NCBI GenBank assembly: GCA_963735045.1
Contig: CAVTIZ010000001.1
Coordinates: 496,001-560,000, forward strand
Direction: 5' to 3'
From: Salsipaludibacter sp963735045
GTDB lineage: Bacteria > Actinomycetota > Nitriliruptoria > Nitriliruptorales > Nitriliruptoraceae
Length of the DNA stretch: 64,000 bases
The notes under the pieces were generated by a model. That model was not told where the DNA came from and did no database searches. It saw nothing but the letters and a program-made list of their open reading frames with translations. The position numbers and the translations under genes are program-made. The first letter of the stretch is position 1. Every line of letters starts with the position of its first letter. Shown in pieces: positions 53,750 through 62,437 of this stretch.

Positions 53750-54648
53750 CAGCCGGCCACCGTCAGCGAGAAGCGGGCCAGTTCGACCCCGACGGCCGGG
53801 CCGTCGCCGGTGTCGTCGTGGGCCAGCGCCACCACGAGGTGGTCGGTCGCGGGGGTGCCCGGCGGCGTGTACTCGACGGTCGCGGTCCCGTCGGCCACCG
53901 TCACCACGCGGCTGTCGGCCGGCCCCGGGGCGCCCCCGGCCAGGGCGCCGGCCCCCGGTCGCCCGCCCCCGTCGACCAGGCGCAGGACGAGCGCACCGAA
54001 GGCCTCGACGTCGACGTCGTCGCCGTCCAGCACCGTGGTCCCGACCGTCGACGTGGTGAGTTCCAGCGCGAGGGGCGGGCCCCCGGCCTGCAGCAGCACC
54101 GGCCACGGGGCGAGGTCGACGGGCTGGGCGACGGTGCGCACGCGCGCCTCGGCGATCGGCTCGCCGGTGATCCCGGGCGCGTCCGGCGGCCAGAACCACC
54201 CGACGACGCCGAGGTCGACCCGGGAGACCTCGTCGTCGGCCACCAGCGCCGCGCCCCGGACCTCGAGCAGTTCGAGGACGAAACCCGGATCGTCCGCCGG
54301 CGACTCCAGGGTCGAGGCCGTCCGGAACCGGGGCCCGTCCAGTTCGTAGAGCACGGCGTCGACGCCCGCCACGACCTGGTCACGTCCCGCACTGGACGCC
54401 GCCGCCACCGTGATCGCCACGTCGCAGTCGAGGCGGACCACCCGGCGGGGGTCGTCGGCGCCGGGAGCCGCTTCCGGTCGGACGCTGTTGAAGTCCGCGG
54501 CGAGGCGGCGCACCTCCGCCACGGCCACCGTGATCGACGGTTGCCCACCCGGCCCGGCCCCCGGCGCCACGTCGACGCGCCCACCGAACGGCGCGGGCAG
54601 GGCCGCGCCGAGGAGGTCGGCGAGTCTCGTCTCGAAGTGGGTCAGCAT
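53749..54648 (-). CDS. Unknown tail-operon protein, possible terminator-like fold
   Basis: A 299-aa protein starting at ATG 54648, 8 nt after the stop of the fibre-like gene. The first 180 residues (LTHFETRLADLLGAALPAPFG, VVRLDCDVAITVAAA, VDAVLYELDG, FVLELLEVRGAALV) have the helix-then-beta order seen in phage tail-terminator or Pvc16/DUF4255-like proteins, though similarity is only by pattern. The last 110 residues look like an Ig-type beta domain (TVEYTPPGTPATDHLVVALAHD). Coupled to genes on both sides. Function uncertain. Confidence 0.55.
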   Translation of the reverse strand: MLTHFETRLADLLGAALPAPFGGRVDVAPGAGPGGQPSITVAVAEVRRLAADFNSVRPEAAPGADDPRRVVRLDCDVAITVAAASSAGRDQVVAGVDAVLYELDGPRFRTASTLESPADDPGFVLELLEVRGAALVADDEVSRVDLGVVGWFWPPDAPGITGEPIAEARVRTVAQPVDLAPWPVLLQAGGPPLALELTTSTVGTTVLDGDDVDVEAFGALVLRLVDGGGRPGAGALAGGAPGPADSRVVTVADGTATVEYTPPGTPATDHLVVALAHDDTGDGPAVGVELARFSLTVAG

Positions 54649-54655
54649 GGGGCGC

Positions 54656-56215
54656 CTAGGACGGGTCGGAACGGCGCGGCGGCGGTCGGACGACGACCCC
54701 GCCGGTGTCCCTCTGGAGCTCCTCGCGGAGCCGGTCGATGCGCAGGTCGATCGAGCTGTCGAGTTCCTTGCGGACCGTGGTGAGGGCGCCCTCGACCAGG
54801 CGGGGGAGCTGGCCACGAATGGCCGCGAACTCCGAGTCGACTCGCTGCCGTTCGACGGCGAGCTCGGCCCGCAGCCGACCGGTGACCTCCTTGTCCGCCG
54901 CCAGCAGCTCGGCGCGCACGGCGTCGACCTCGGTTCGGATGCCCTGTTCGATGGCCCCGCCCAGCTCCCTGGCCACCGCATCCAACCGGCGGTCGACGTC
55001 ACCCGCCGCGGCGATGGCCTTCTCGGCATCGCGCTGGGCGCCGTCCACGCGGTCGGCCAGGGGTTCGAGGCCGCCGCGCAGCTCTCCCAGGGCGGCGTCC
55101 ACGGACCCCTTCAGCTCGTCGGTGGCCTCCGCCAGCCGTCGGTCCGTCCGGGTCTCCAGGACGCCGGACACCTCGGCCAGCTGGGCGTCGAGTTCTTCGC
55201 GCAGGCTGCCGGCCAGGCCACTGAGGGCCTCGTCGAGGGTGGCGCGCACCGCGTCGTCGCCGGCCGTGACCGTCGACGACAGCTCGTCGCGCAGTTCCGC
55301 GGCGCGCTGCTCGGTGAGCTCCTCGGCACGATCCGCCGCGGCGCGGGTCGCCGACTGCTCCACCTCGTCGAGGCGGGTCGCGATGTCGCCGGTCAGGCGG
55401 TCCTCCAGGCCCTGGGTGGTGGCCTCGGCCTGCTCGCGCGCGGCGGTCCTGGCGTCGGCGAGGAGCTGGTCGCGGAGGTCACCGGGAAGCGTCGGGGACC
55501 CGTGCCCGGCAAGGGCGTCGGTGAGCTCCTCCTCGGTGACCAGGGTGTTCTCCAGCGCGGCGAGGCGCAGCGCGAAGCTGGTCGCGTTCAACTCCGTGCC
55601 GTCCGGGGACGTCAGCCGCTCGCGCAGGCCCTCGAGTTGGCTGATCCGGCCGACCAGCTCCCCCACGGACACGGCCTGGCCGTCCACGACCAGGTCACGG
55701 GCGAACCCGGAGACGCGGTCGAGGTCGGCCTGGATCGTGCCGAGCGTGTCGCGCACCTCGCTGACGTCGTCGCGGGCGTCACCGAGGCCGTCGACCTGGC
55801 GCACGACCCGGGTGAGGCTGGACGTGCGCGCCAGGTCCGCGGCCTCGAGCCGGTCGGCCGCGCTGCGAACCCCCGTGACGTCCGTGCGGACCCCGTCGAG
55901 GCTGCCGCGGAGTCCGTCGAGGTCGCGTTCCACCTTGGCGACCCGGGCGACCGACGCCGGGTCGGCCAGCGGTCCCTTCTCGATGCGCGCACGCAGGGTC
56001 GGGTCCAACCAGGCCGGGCCGACCTGGTCCGGATGGCTGTGGGTCGGGACGCCGTCCTGGGTGTTGGACACCACCGCCCGGGCGACCTCGAGCAGGGCCC
56101 CGACCACGGTGTTCCAGTCGTCGGCGTCGATCAACTCGCCCCGGCGCCGCGAGCGCAGGGGCAGGAGCTGCTCGACGAGGGCGGCGATGCGCTCGATCTC
56201 CGCGATGGTGGCCAT
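54656..56215 (-). CDS. Coiled-coil fibre-like protein with ADDWN module
   Basis: A 519-aa protein with a perfect AAGGAGG ribosome-binding site. The N-terminus has the module RGELIDADDWNTVVGALLEVARAVV followed by THSHPDQVG (about residues 25-65), also seen in the next upstream gene product. From about residue 85 to 505 it is almost entirely heptad-like coiled coil (VRTDVTGVRSAADRLEAADLAR, LREELDAQLAEVSGVLETRTD, IDLRIDRLREELQRD). This suggests a long trimeric or dimeric stalk, such as a tail fibre or a spacer. It ends with a Pro/Arg tail. No receptor-binding domain is obvious. Confidence 0.7.
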   Translation of the reverse strand: MATIAEIERIAALVEQLLPLRSRRRGELIDADDWNTVVGALLEVARAVVSNTQDGVPTHSHPDQVGPAWLDPTLRARIEKGPLADPASVARVAKVERDLDGLRGSLDGVRTDVTGVRSAADRLEAADLARTSSLTRVVRQVDGLGDARDDVSEVRDTLGTIQADLDRVSGFARDLVVDGQAVSVGELVGRISQLEGLRERLTSPDGTELNATSFALRLAALENTLVTEEELTDALAGHGSPTLPGDLRDQLLADARTAAREQAEATTQGLEDRLTGDIATRLDEVEQSATRAAADRAEELTEQRAAELRDELSSTVTAGDDAVRATLDEALSGLAGSLREELDAQLAEVSGVLETRTDRRLAEATDELKGSVDAALGELRGGLEPLADRVDGAQRDAEKAIAAAGDVDRRLDAVARELGGAIEQGIRTEVDAVRAELLAADKEVTGRLRAELAVERQRVDSEFAAIRGQLPRLVEGALTTVRKELDSSIDLRIDRLREELQRDTGGVVVRPPPRRSDPS

Positions 56216-56245
56216 GGCCGGCCTCCTTGGTGGGGTCGGGGGTGG

Positions 56246-57208
56246 TCAGGGGCGGGCGGCGAAGTCGAACTTCGACCCGCCGGTCGCGAGCCCCGTGCGG
56301 CGGTAGGTCTCCAGCTCCTCCTCGGCGGCGAACTGCACCCCACTGCGGCTGAGCTGCTCCGCCATCACCAGCACCTTGCGGGTCTCGGCGGCCTGCAGGA
56401 AGCCGTCGGCGTCGGTGCCCTGCTCGGTGGCGATCCGGTTGACCTCGCTGGCGATGGCCGCACCGGTGGCCGACATCTTGCGTGTGAACTCGGGCGAGGT
56501 GTCGCGCAGGGCCCCCTCGAGTTCGTCGACGCGTCGCAGGACGCGGTCGCGGTTGGACCCGGAGACCCCGGCGAGGTCGAGCATGTCGGTCGTGGCCCGG
56601 CGGATGGCCTGGTTCTCGATGTCCCGACGCAACTCGAGCAGGCTGCGTCCGAAGGAGTCCACGAAGCGCCGGATGTTGCCCTGGACCTCGTCGATCTTCT
56701 CGGCGATCTCGGGGTGGTCGTGGCCGTGCGGGCTGACCAACCGGGTCAGTTCGAGGACGGCGCCGGCGAGGTCGCCGACGGCCGCCACCAGCTGGTTCCA
56801 GTCGTCGGCCCGGATCACCTCGCCGCCGGCCTTGCCCCCGATCGGTCCCAGCGACGTGCGGACCGCCGTCGCGGTCTGCTGCACCGGTGCGAGGTCGGCG
56901 TCGGGGACGTCGCGGATCGGGTTGTCCTCGAACCGCGCGGACGGGACGGGGACCGGCACGAACACGGGTCGTGGTTGCGGGATGACCCGGATCCGGTCCT
57001 GGAACAGCGGGGTGAGCAGGTTCGGGTGGGTCACCTGGACCTGCCACGACCCCGGGTCGATGTCGCGCACGACCAGCGAGCCGTCCAGGAACGGCTTGCG
57101 CTCGATGGTCTGCCCGGTGGACTCGTTGACCATCGTGACGATCGCATCCCGGTTGGCCTGCACGTAGCCCTGCAGCTTGACGTTCATGGCGCCCTTGGTG
57201 ACGGGCAT
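56246..57208 (-). CDS. Fibre-attachment-like protein with ADDWN module
   Basis: A 320-aa protein. The N-terminal 90 residues (VKLQGYVQANRDAIVTMVNESTGQTIERKPFLDGSLVVRDIDPGSWQVQVTHPN) look like a carboxypeptidase-regulatory/transthyretin-like beta domain. Then comes a linker and the module GGEVIRADDWNQLVAAVGDLAGAVLELTRL with HGHDHPEIAEKIDE (about 128-175), followed by helical coiled coil. The same module begins the next gene product, so the pair may be a duplication or assemble together. Good GGAG ribosome-binding site. Probable tail-fibre base or adaptor. Confidence 0.65.
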   Translation of the reverse strand: MPVTKGAMNVKLQGYVQANRDAIVTMVNESTGQTIERKPFLDGSLVVRDIDPGSWQVQVTHPNLLTPLFQDRIRVIPQPRPVFVPVPVPSARFEDNPIRDVPDADLAPVQQTATAVRTSLGPIGGKAGGEVIRADDWNQLVAAVGDLAGAVLELTRLVSPHGHDHPEIAEKIDEVQGNIRRFVDSFGRSLLELRRDIENQAIRRATTDMLDLAGVSGSNRDRVLRRVDELEGALRDTSPEFTRKMSATGAAIASEVNRIATEQGTDADGFLQAAETRKVLVMAEQLSRSGVQFAAEEELETYRRTGLATGGSKFDFAARP

Positions 57209-57262
57209 GGTGGTCTCCTCGGGATCAGGATGGGGCCGGGGTGTCCGGCGTGGTCACGGTCG

Positions 57263-57766
57263 TCACTGCACGAGCCACTGGAGGTCGCCGTAGGGGAACT
57301 CGACCTCCCAGAACAGGGTCAGGTCGTGGTCCTCGGCCTTGTCGATCGGCGCGAAGACGACCCGGTTGTAGAGCACGTCCTCGTCACCCTGCCGCGACAG
57401 GAGCCCCGCCTCCCGCACGGTCCCCACGGCGGCCTCGTCGGGCATCGTGGCCCGCACCCGGACCACGATGCGGGTGTGCAGGTCGTCGACGGAGACCAGG
57501 AACGCCTCGGCCGGGATGGGGGTGGTGGTCGGTCCGTCCAGGCCCGCGCCGCCGTCCCCGTCGTCGTTGGCCAGCGTGGTCACCGCCACGGAGGTGGGGT
57601 CGGCGTCGCTGGTGCCCACGCCCATGTGGGTGATCGGGCCGGCGCCGCCGCTGAACAACTCGGCCACGAGTCGCCCGCCGCTCTGGAGCACGGTGTTGTG
57701 GGCGCGTCGGCGGGCCACCAGGGTCCCGTCGGCGCGACGGACCTCCAGTCGGAGTGTGCCCCGCAT
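57263..57766 (-). CDS. Small phage-tail-like structural protein
   Basis: A 167-aa protein with an AGGAG site before ATG 57766. Sequence: RGTLRLEVRRADGTLVARRRAHNTVLQSGGRLVAELFSGGAGPITHMGVGTSD, then an alternating beta pattern ending LTLFWEVEFPYGDLQWLVQ. The beginning (polar beta strands, N-T-V-L, then GGR) resembles small beta-rich proteins of phage tail-fibre regions, for instance receptor-binding or collar proteins. It lies right after the gpI-like baseplate gene, the usual place for fibre genes. Confidence 0.6.
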   Translation of the reverse strand: MRGTLRLEVRRADGTLVARRRAHNTVLQSGGRLVAELFSGGAGPITHMGVGTSDADPTSVAVTTLANDDGDGGAGLDGPTTTPIPAEAFLVSVDDLHTRIVVRVRATMPDEAAVGTVREAGLLSRQGDEDVLYNRVVFAPIDKAEDHDLTLFWEVEFPYGDLQWLVQ

Positions 57767-57781
57767 GGTGTTCTCCTCGGT

Positions 57782-59095
57782 CTAGCGGAAGGTGCTGTCG
57801 TTGAAGTCGGTGACGCCGAAGAGTCCGCCGGCGTCGGGCATGCGGTCGACGCCGACGGTGCCGACCTCGTCCACGGTGCGCGGCAGGACCAGTCGGAGGC
57901 GGTCGCGTTGGCGTTGGCTGGCGACCAGCGGTCGCAGGCGCACGTCGGTGGCCACACCTGCCGCCGCCAGCGACGACACCCCCTGGTCCAGCGACTGTGC
58001 CAGCTGGTCACGGTCGTCCAGCGCGTCGTCGAGACGTCCTGCGGGGCTCACGAGTACCCCGGCGTCGAGGTCGACCTGGACGCTGGCCGGGCGGGTCTCG
58101 TGCCACAGCAGCGACACGACGACGGCGGGGTCCTGGAAGAACAGGGAGTGGTCGAAGGTGGTCTCGTCCCAGCGTCCCTGCCGGAGGTCGAGGTCGGCCA
58201 GGGCGAGCAGGACCCGGTCGAGTCCCGGCTCGTCGAAGTGGGCCACGGGCAGGAACCACAGGTCGGTGTCGCCCGGGGCCAGGGCCAGGGGCGTCGCGGG
58301 CACCTCGACGTCGGACGTCGCCCACGGTCGGCCCGGTTCGAGCCGGGTGATCGTCCGCAGCCGGTCGGTGACGTCCTCGCCCTCCAGGTCGGCCACCAGG
58401 TCGCCGTCGGTGGCGTCGACCCACAGCCGCTGCCCGGGTCCCACCGCCCCGAGGAAGGCCACGGCTCGTCCGGCCCGCAGGTCGGCCACCACGGGCACGT
58501 ACTCGGGCCCGGCGGCCAGTCCGGTCAGCAGCAGGCTCAGCGGGCTGGGTGCGAGGCCGGCGTTGGTGATCGTCGCGCGGTGCAGCGGGCTGGGACCACC
58601 CAGTTCACCGAACGACGCCGTGTGGCCCTCGCGTGGGTTCTCCACGAAGGCATGGCCCCGGCGCACGGGCTCGGTGCTCCAGGCGTCGAAGGCCGGCACC
58701 ACGTCGAGGTCGTCGGTGGCCTCGAAGGCCTCGACGTAGTCGCGCACGAACCCTCGCAGGGCGGGACCGGTGACCGCGCCGTGGCGGACCCTGGCCGTCC
58801 GCAGGGCGTGGAACCACGCCCGGTACTCGCCCAGGGACTGCCATGGTTCCGGACCGATGTCGAGCAGGGCACCGAGCGCGGCCGCGTCGTCGAGGTCGGG
58901 GGCCGTGTCGAACCAGTGCCGACGCTGGACCCTGCGGGCCTCCTCCTCCACGACCTCGAGCTGGACGGCGAGCACGTCGAGGAGTCCGGTGACCAGGTCG
59001 CCGCCGCGGTAGAGCACCGGGAGTCGCTCCGCCATGGCGGCGGCGCGTGCCGTGGCGGCCGGTGTCGTGGGGGCCGGACCCGTGGCCGCGCTCAT
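57782..59095 (-). CDS. gpI-like baseplate/tail protein
   Basis: A 437-aa protein; ATG 59095 overlaps the gpJ-like stop by 4 nt (ATGA). The N-terminal 100 residues (MAERLPVLYRGGDLVTGLLDVLAVQLEVVEEEARRV, WFDTAPDLDDAAALGALLDIG, LRTARVRHGAVTGPALRGFVRDYVEAF) resemble tail protein I (P2 gpI) and its eCIS counterparts, which join the baseplate J wedge. The rest is a beta-rich extension with repeated LD motifs, ending DFNDSTFR. Position directly after gpJ supports the call. The long C-terminus is not recognised. Confidence 0.7.
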   Translation of the reverse strand: MSAATGPAPTTPAATARAAAMAERLPVLYRGGDLVTGLLDVLAVQLEVVEEEARRVQRRHWFDTAPDLDDAAALGALLDIGPEPWQSLGEYRAWFHALRTARVRHGAVTGPALRGFVRDYVEAFEATDDLDVVPAFDAWSTEPVRRGHAFVENPREGHTASFGELGGPSPLHRATITNAGLAPSPLSLLLTGLAAGPEYVPVVADLRAGRAVAFLGAVGPGQRLWVDATDGDLVADLEGEDVTDRLRTITRLEPGRPWATSDVEVPATPLALAPGDTDLWFLPVAHFDEPGLDRVLLALADLDLRQGRWDETTFDHSLFFQDPAVVVSLLWHETRPASVQVDLDAGVLVSPAGRLDDALDDRDQLAQSLDQGVSSLAAAGVATDVRLRPLVASQRQRDRLRLVLPRTVDEVGTVGVDRMPDAGGLFGVTDFNDSTFR

Positions 59096-60804
59096 GCCAG
59101 CGGACCGGGAACGTCGAGGGTTCGCAGCCGCAGCGACTCGGCCACGCCCGGCACGTAGCTCCCGCCGTCGTCGGTCAGCTGCAGGAAGCGTCCCTGGTGC
59201 TCGACGGTCACCGTCACGTCGGCCCGCTCCAGCGCGAAGCGCGTGTCGTCGCGGATCGCCGCCGCGATGCCGTCCACGGTCAGCGGTGCCGTCGGCGAGC
59301 GACCCTCGAGGTGGCTGACCAGGGCCGGCTCCACGACCGACCGGACCTCGGCCAGGGTGATGCCGACCTCCGGGACGACCGGCAGGATCGCGTCCACGTC
59401 GGCGGTCGTGGCCACGACCACGTCGGCGGTCTCCTCCGACACGGGCGTCGGGACGTCGAAGGGCCGCACGACGTCGAGCACCTCGCCGGCCCCCAGCACG
59501 AGCGGGTCCAGCTCGGCGCCGTCGTCGTCGTGGAAGGCCAGTCCGACATCGGCCACCCGGGCGTCCTCCAGCGCCGCCGCGACCAGGCCGTTGGTGCGGA
59601 TCGTGCCGCCCGGCGCCACGTCGGACAGTCGTGCGGCCACGCGCTCCTCGACCCCGTCGACCACGTCGTCGAGTTCGGCACCCGACACGCCGACACCGGC
59701 CAGCACCAGCTCGATGGTCACGTGCACGGCGCGTCGGGCCGCGGCGCCCTGGACCACCCGGATGCCGGCCGGCCGGAGCGACTCGATCCGTTCGGCGACG
59801 TCGGTGATGGCCTCGGCGTCGTCGGGGCGCTCGTAGGCGACGTCGATGCGGATCTCGCCCGGGATCCCGTTGGGCAGCTCGGTGAGGGTCACGTCCTTGA
59901 CGCCCCGCACGCCCAACAGGCCGTAGCGGAGCGCGTCGACGGTTCCCCGCACGGCGCCGTGGAGCGCCCCGCGGGCTCGACGCCGCAGGTCGTCGGTGGA
60001 CTCCTCGGTGGCGGCCCGGGCCGCCGGCTCGGGGTTGGTCACCGTCGAGACCCCGGCGACCAGCACCTCCAGCCGGTCCAGGACGCCGGCGTCGACCGCC
60101 ACCGTCTCGGTCCCGGCCCCCACCGCCGTGACCTCGCGCGAGGTCTCGCCCGGTTCGAGCACCAGCGTGGTCGTGGTGAGGTAGCGGTTGGCGTCGCCAT
60201 CGGTGGCGACGGTGCCGGCCGGGACGGTGATCCGGCCACCGGCGGTGGCGTTGCGGGCGAAGCGCAGTCGGACCACGGGGTGGCCGGCAGGCAGGCGGGC
60301 GACCCCCACCAGGGCCACGACCCGGTCCAGTGACGGGCCCTCGGCGGTGTCGAGGAAGGCCGACTCGTAGATCCGTTCGAGGTACTGCTCCTCCAGTGCC
60401 AGTTCTCGTGCCACCGATTCGAGCATCGTGCGCACGACCGACCCGACGTTGAGGTCCGTCAGGGGTGCCGGACGCGCCTCGACCGGGTAGTAGTTGACGA
60501 CCAGCGTCGAGCCGGGAGCGGGCTGGCGACCGGTGTCGCGGAAGGCGATCGCGTCGAGGCTGCCCGACCCGTCGGTGTCCACCAGCTCGAAGTCGGCGTC
60601 GGTGAAGCGAACGGCGACGGGCTGGTCGCCGACCAGCGTCGTCCCCTCCAGGTGGGACACCCGCCGCACGGGTCGGTCGGCGAGGCGGTCCAGCACCACC
60701 GGCCCGTCGGTGGGGGCGACGATCGCCTCGCGGACGGTGCCCCCGGTCAGGGTGGTCAGGACGTCGCGGACGATGTCGGGGTAGTCGCGTGGCGTGAAGG
60801 TCAC
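59092..60804 (-). CDS. Baseplate J-like protein (gpJ/Afp11 type)
   Basis: A 570-aa protein starting at GTG 60804 after GGAGG (7 nt); start and upstream stop overlap (GTGA). The N-terminal part has TPRDYPDIVRDVLTTLTGG and LNVGSVVRTMLESVARELALEEQYLERIYESAFLDTAEGPSLDRVVALVGVARLPA, the baseplate J signature. It continues with RITVPAGTVATDGDANRYLTTT and TDDLRRRARGALHGAVRGTVDALRYGLLGVRGVKDV, the repeated-domain region of gpJ. In P2 and eCIS, J proteins form the wedge ring around the spike hub. Length is normal. The next gene is gpI-like, as in phages. Confidence 0.9.
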   Translation of the reverse strand: MTFTPRDYPDIVRDVLTTLTGGTVREAIVAPTDGPVVLDRLADRPVRRVSHLEGTTLVGDQPVAVRFTDADFELVDTDGSGSLDAIAFRDTGRQPAPGSTLVVNYYPVEARPAPLTDLNVGSVVRTMLESVARELALEEQYLERIYESAFLDTAEGPSLDRVVALVGVARLPAGHPVVRLRFARNATAGGRITVPAGTVATDGDANRYLTTTTLVLEPGETSREVTAVGAGTETVAVDAGVLDRLEVLVAGVSTVTNPEPAARAATEESTDDLRRRARGALHGAVRGTVDALRYGLLGVRGVKDVTLTELPNGIPGEIRIDVAYERPDDAEAITDVAERIESLRPAGIRVVQGAAARRAVHVTIELVLAGVGVSGAELDDVVDGVEERVAARLSDVAPGGTIRTNGLVAAALEDARVADVGLAFHDDDGAELDPLVLGAGEVLDVVRPFDVPTPVSEETADVVVATTADVDAILPVVPEVGITLAEVRSVVEPALVSHLEGRSPTAPLTVDGIAAAIRDDTRFALERADVTVTVEHQGRFLQLTDDGGSYVPGVAESLRLRTLDVPGPLA

Positions 60805-61343
60805 AGTGGCACCTCCACACCCAGCGCGACCGGGTCGCCGCCGTCGACCGACCGCACCGCGATCTCCACGACGAACGACGACGGGGTCTCGCGCAGGGGA
60901 TCGAAGGTGATGGACACGGGAGGATCCTCGACCCGGGGGTCGAGCCGGACCGCCTCCAGGACGTGGAGGCGGCACAGCCCCCGCAGGGACTCGGTCTTGC
61001 GTCGACCCACCAGTTCGCCCAGCCGCGACCCGTAGTCGGCATGGCCCAGCGCCGCCAGTGACCCCATCGGCGTGAGCAGGCGCAGCACGAGCGCCTGGGC
61101 CAGGTTCTCGCGACCGTCGACCCGCCCGAGGTCGACGACCTCGCGGGCTCCCGGTGGCTCCGGCGACCAGCCCTGGGACGCCGGCGCGACCGGCTCCGCG
61201 GGCCGACGGGCCGTCCGGCGCGCCCGCGACTGCTGGGAGGGCCGGGCGACCGGTTGGAGGTCCAGCACGGCGGCATCGTGCGCGCCGAGGCCCGGCGGTC
61301 CGAGCAGGACGCGCAGGTCGTGGCCGATCCCCGGGGCGCTCAT
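60801..61343 (-). CDS. GPW/gp25 family baseplate protein
   Basis: A 180-aa protein. The C-terminal 115 residues fit gp25/gpW lysozyme-like baseplate wedge proteins: GRENLAQALVLRLLTPMGSLAALGHADYGSRLGELVGRR, LHVLEAVRLDPRVEDPPVSITF and FVVEIAVRSVDGGDPVALGVEVPL. The N-terminal 65 residues are extra and Pro/Arg-rich. gp25 is a core sheath-platform protein in T4, T6SS (TssE) and eCIS. ATG 61343 overlaps the PAAR stop by 4 nt. Confidence 0.9.
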   Translation of the reverse strand: MSAPGIGHDLRVLLGPPGLGAHDAAVLDLQPVARPSQQSRARRTARRPAEPVAPASQGWSPEPPGAREVVDLGRVDGRENLAQALVLRLLTPMGSLAALGHADYGSRLGELVGRRKTESLRGLCRLHVLEAVRLDPRVEDPPVSITFDPLRETPSSFVVEIAVRSVDGGDPVALGVEVPL

Positions 61344-61741
61344 CCGACCATCACCGCCGGGTTGGGCGCGATCACGTTGCCGACGGGTTGTGGAGCCGGG
61401 TCGTTGCAGGTCAGCGCGACGTCACCGTTGCGTGCGGCGAACTGGCCCCCGAACTGGACCGCGAAGCTGCCGACGTGCACCGTGGCCTGGTTCGTCGGGG
61501 GGACCAGGAACGACGACCCCGGCGGCGTCGGCACGTGGGGGGGTTGGTTGGTCGCCACCGACCCGACCACGGCCGCGGGCTGTCCACCCAGCGAGACCGT
61601 GGGGATGGTGGCGCCGGTGATGGTGCCGGCGAAGGGATGTGGCAGCGGCGTCGGGATCGGACCACCCGGGGAGGGCACCAACACGATGTGGGTGTCGACC
61701 CCGACCACGGGGCTGGTGGCGGTCGCCGCCGGCTGTCCCAT
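61340..61741 (-). CDS. PAAR-like spike-tip protein
   Basis: A 133-aa protein (ATG 61741 preferred to GTG 61744). Proline- and glycine-rich with alternating HIV, PTP and LP segments (GVDTHIVLVPSPGGPIPTPLPHPFAGTI, PAAVVGSVATNQPPHVPTPPGSSF). This matches PAAR/DUF4150-type tip proteins that sharpen VgrG/gpV spikes and coordinate zinc with His and Cys. His residues and a late Cys (TCNDP) are present. It follows the spike gene directly, as in T6SS and eCIS. Confidence 0.85.
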   Translation of the reverse strand: MGQPAATATSPVVGVDTHIVLVPSPGGPIPTPLPHPFAGTITGATIPTVSLGGQPAAVVGSVATNQPPHVPTPPGSSFLVPPTNQATVHVGSFAVQFGGQFAARNGDVALTCNDPAPQPVGNVIAPNPAVMVG

Positions 61742-61777
61742 CACTGGCCCCCTTCGTGTGCATGCTGGTGTGCCATG

Positions 61778-62437
61778 TCAGTTCACCTTGACCTGTGGCG
61801 CCGCGATCGTCGCCGAGGCCGAACCCTGCAGGTCGATCTCGGTGGCCTTGACCGTGAAGGTCCCGCTGGTGGAGATCTCGATGTCGCCACGACCGCTGAT
61901 CGCGAGCACGGCCTCGCCGACCGACAGCTCGGCGCGACCACCGCCACCGGCCTCCAGCACCGCCGTGGCGTCCCCTGCGGTCACCCGGACGGTGTCGCCG
62001 GTGACCTCCACCGCCACGTCGCCGCCCACCTGCACCTCGACCTGCGGCTGGCTCGCCCGGATCGTGGCCTGCACGCCGGGCGAGGAGTCCCCCGGCGGCA
62101 GGTGCAGCACGACCTCGTCGTCGCCGTGCTCGGGCGGGGGCAGGTCGTCGTGGTACAGCCGCCCCACCACCACGGGTTCGTGGTGGTCACCGTCGGCGAA
62201 GGCCACGACCACGAGGTCTCCGGCCGCCGGGATCGCGGCGGAACCCAACACGCCGACCGCGATCGGGACCCGCGGGAGGACCAGGCCGGTCGCGCGCAAC
62301 TCGACGCTGACGGCGTGGTCCGGCGGCACGCCCGTGCCATCGAAGGTGTCGACCACGACCCCGACCGAGATGGCCGGGCGGGCGGTCGCCTCGTGGCGGG
62401 CGATGCGGGCGACGGAGTCGAACAGCGCGGCACTCAC
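61778..62437 (-). CDS. gpV/VgrG-type spike protein
   Basis: A 219-aa protein with GTG 62437 overlapping the hub stop by 4 nt (GTGA). An OB-fold lies at about 20-100 (ISVGVVVDTFD, LPRVPIAVGVLGSAAIPAAGDLVVVAFADGDHHEPVVVGRLYHDD), like gp5/VgrG. It is followed by a repeating beta-helix spike (VEVQVGGDVAVEVTGDTVRVTAGDATAVLEAGG, IEISTSGTFTVKATEIDLQGSASATIAAPQVKVN). In eCIS and P2 this is the membrane-piercing needle. Hub and spike are separate genes, as in phage P2 gpD and gpV, rather than fused as in VgrG. Confidence 0.88.
   Translation of the reverse strand: MSAALFDSVARIARHEATARPAISVGVVVDTFDGTGVPPDHAVSVELRATGLVLPRVPIAVGVLGSAAIPAAGDLVVVAFADGDHHEPVVVGRLYHDDLPPPEHGDDEVVLHLPPGDSSPGVQATIRASQPQVEVQVGGDVAVEVTGDTVRVTAGDATAVLEAGGGGRAELSVGEAVLAISGRGDIEISTSGTFTVKATEIDLQGSASATIAAPQVKVN

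Noticed and set aside
54410..59158. 1,582-aa plus-strand open frame
   Set aside because: It lies antisense to the tail genes, which have clear families and overlapping stop/start codons.
59096..61276. Upstream extension of the gpI-like frame
   Set aside because: The extension overlaps gpJ and gp25 in another frame; ATG 59095 with ATGA overlap is the natural start.
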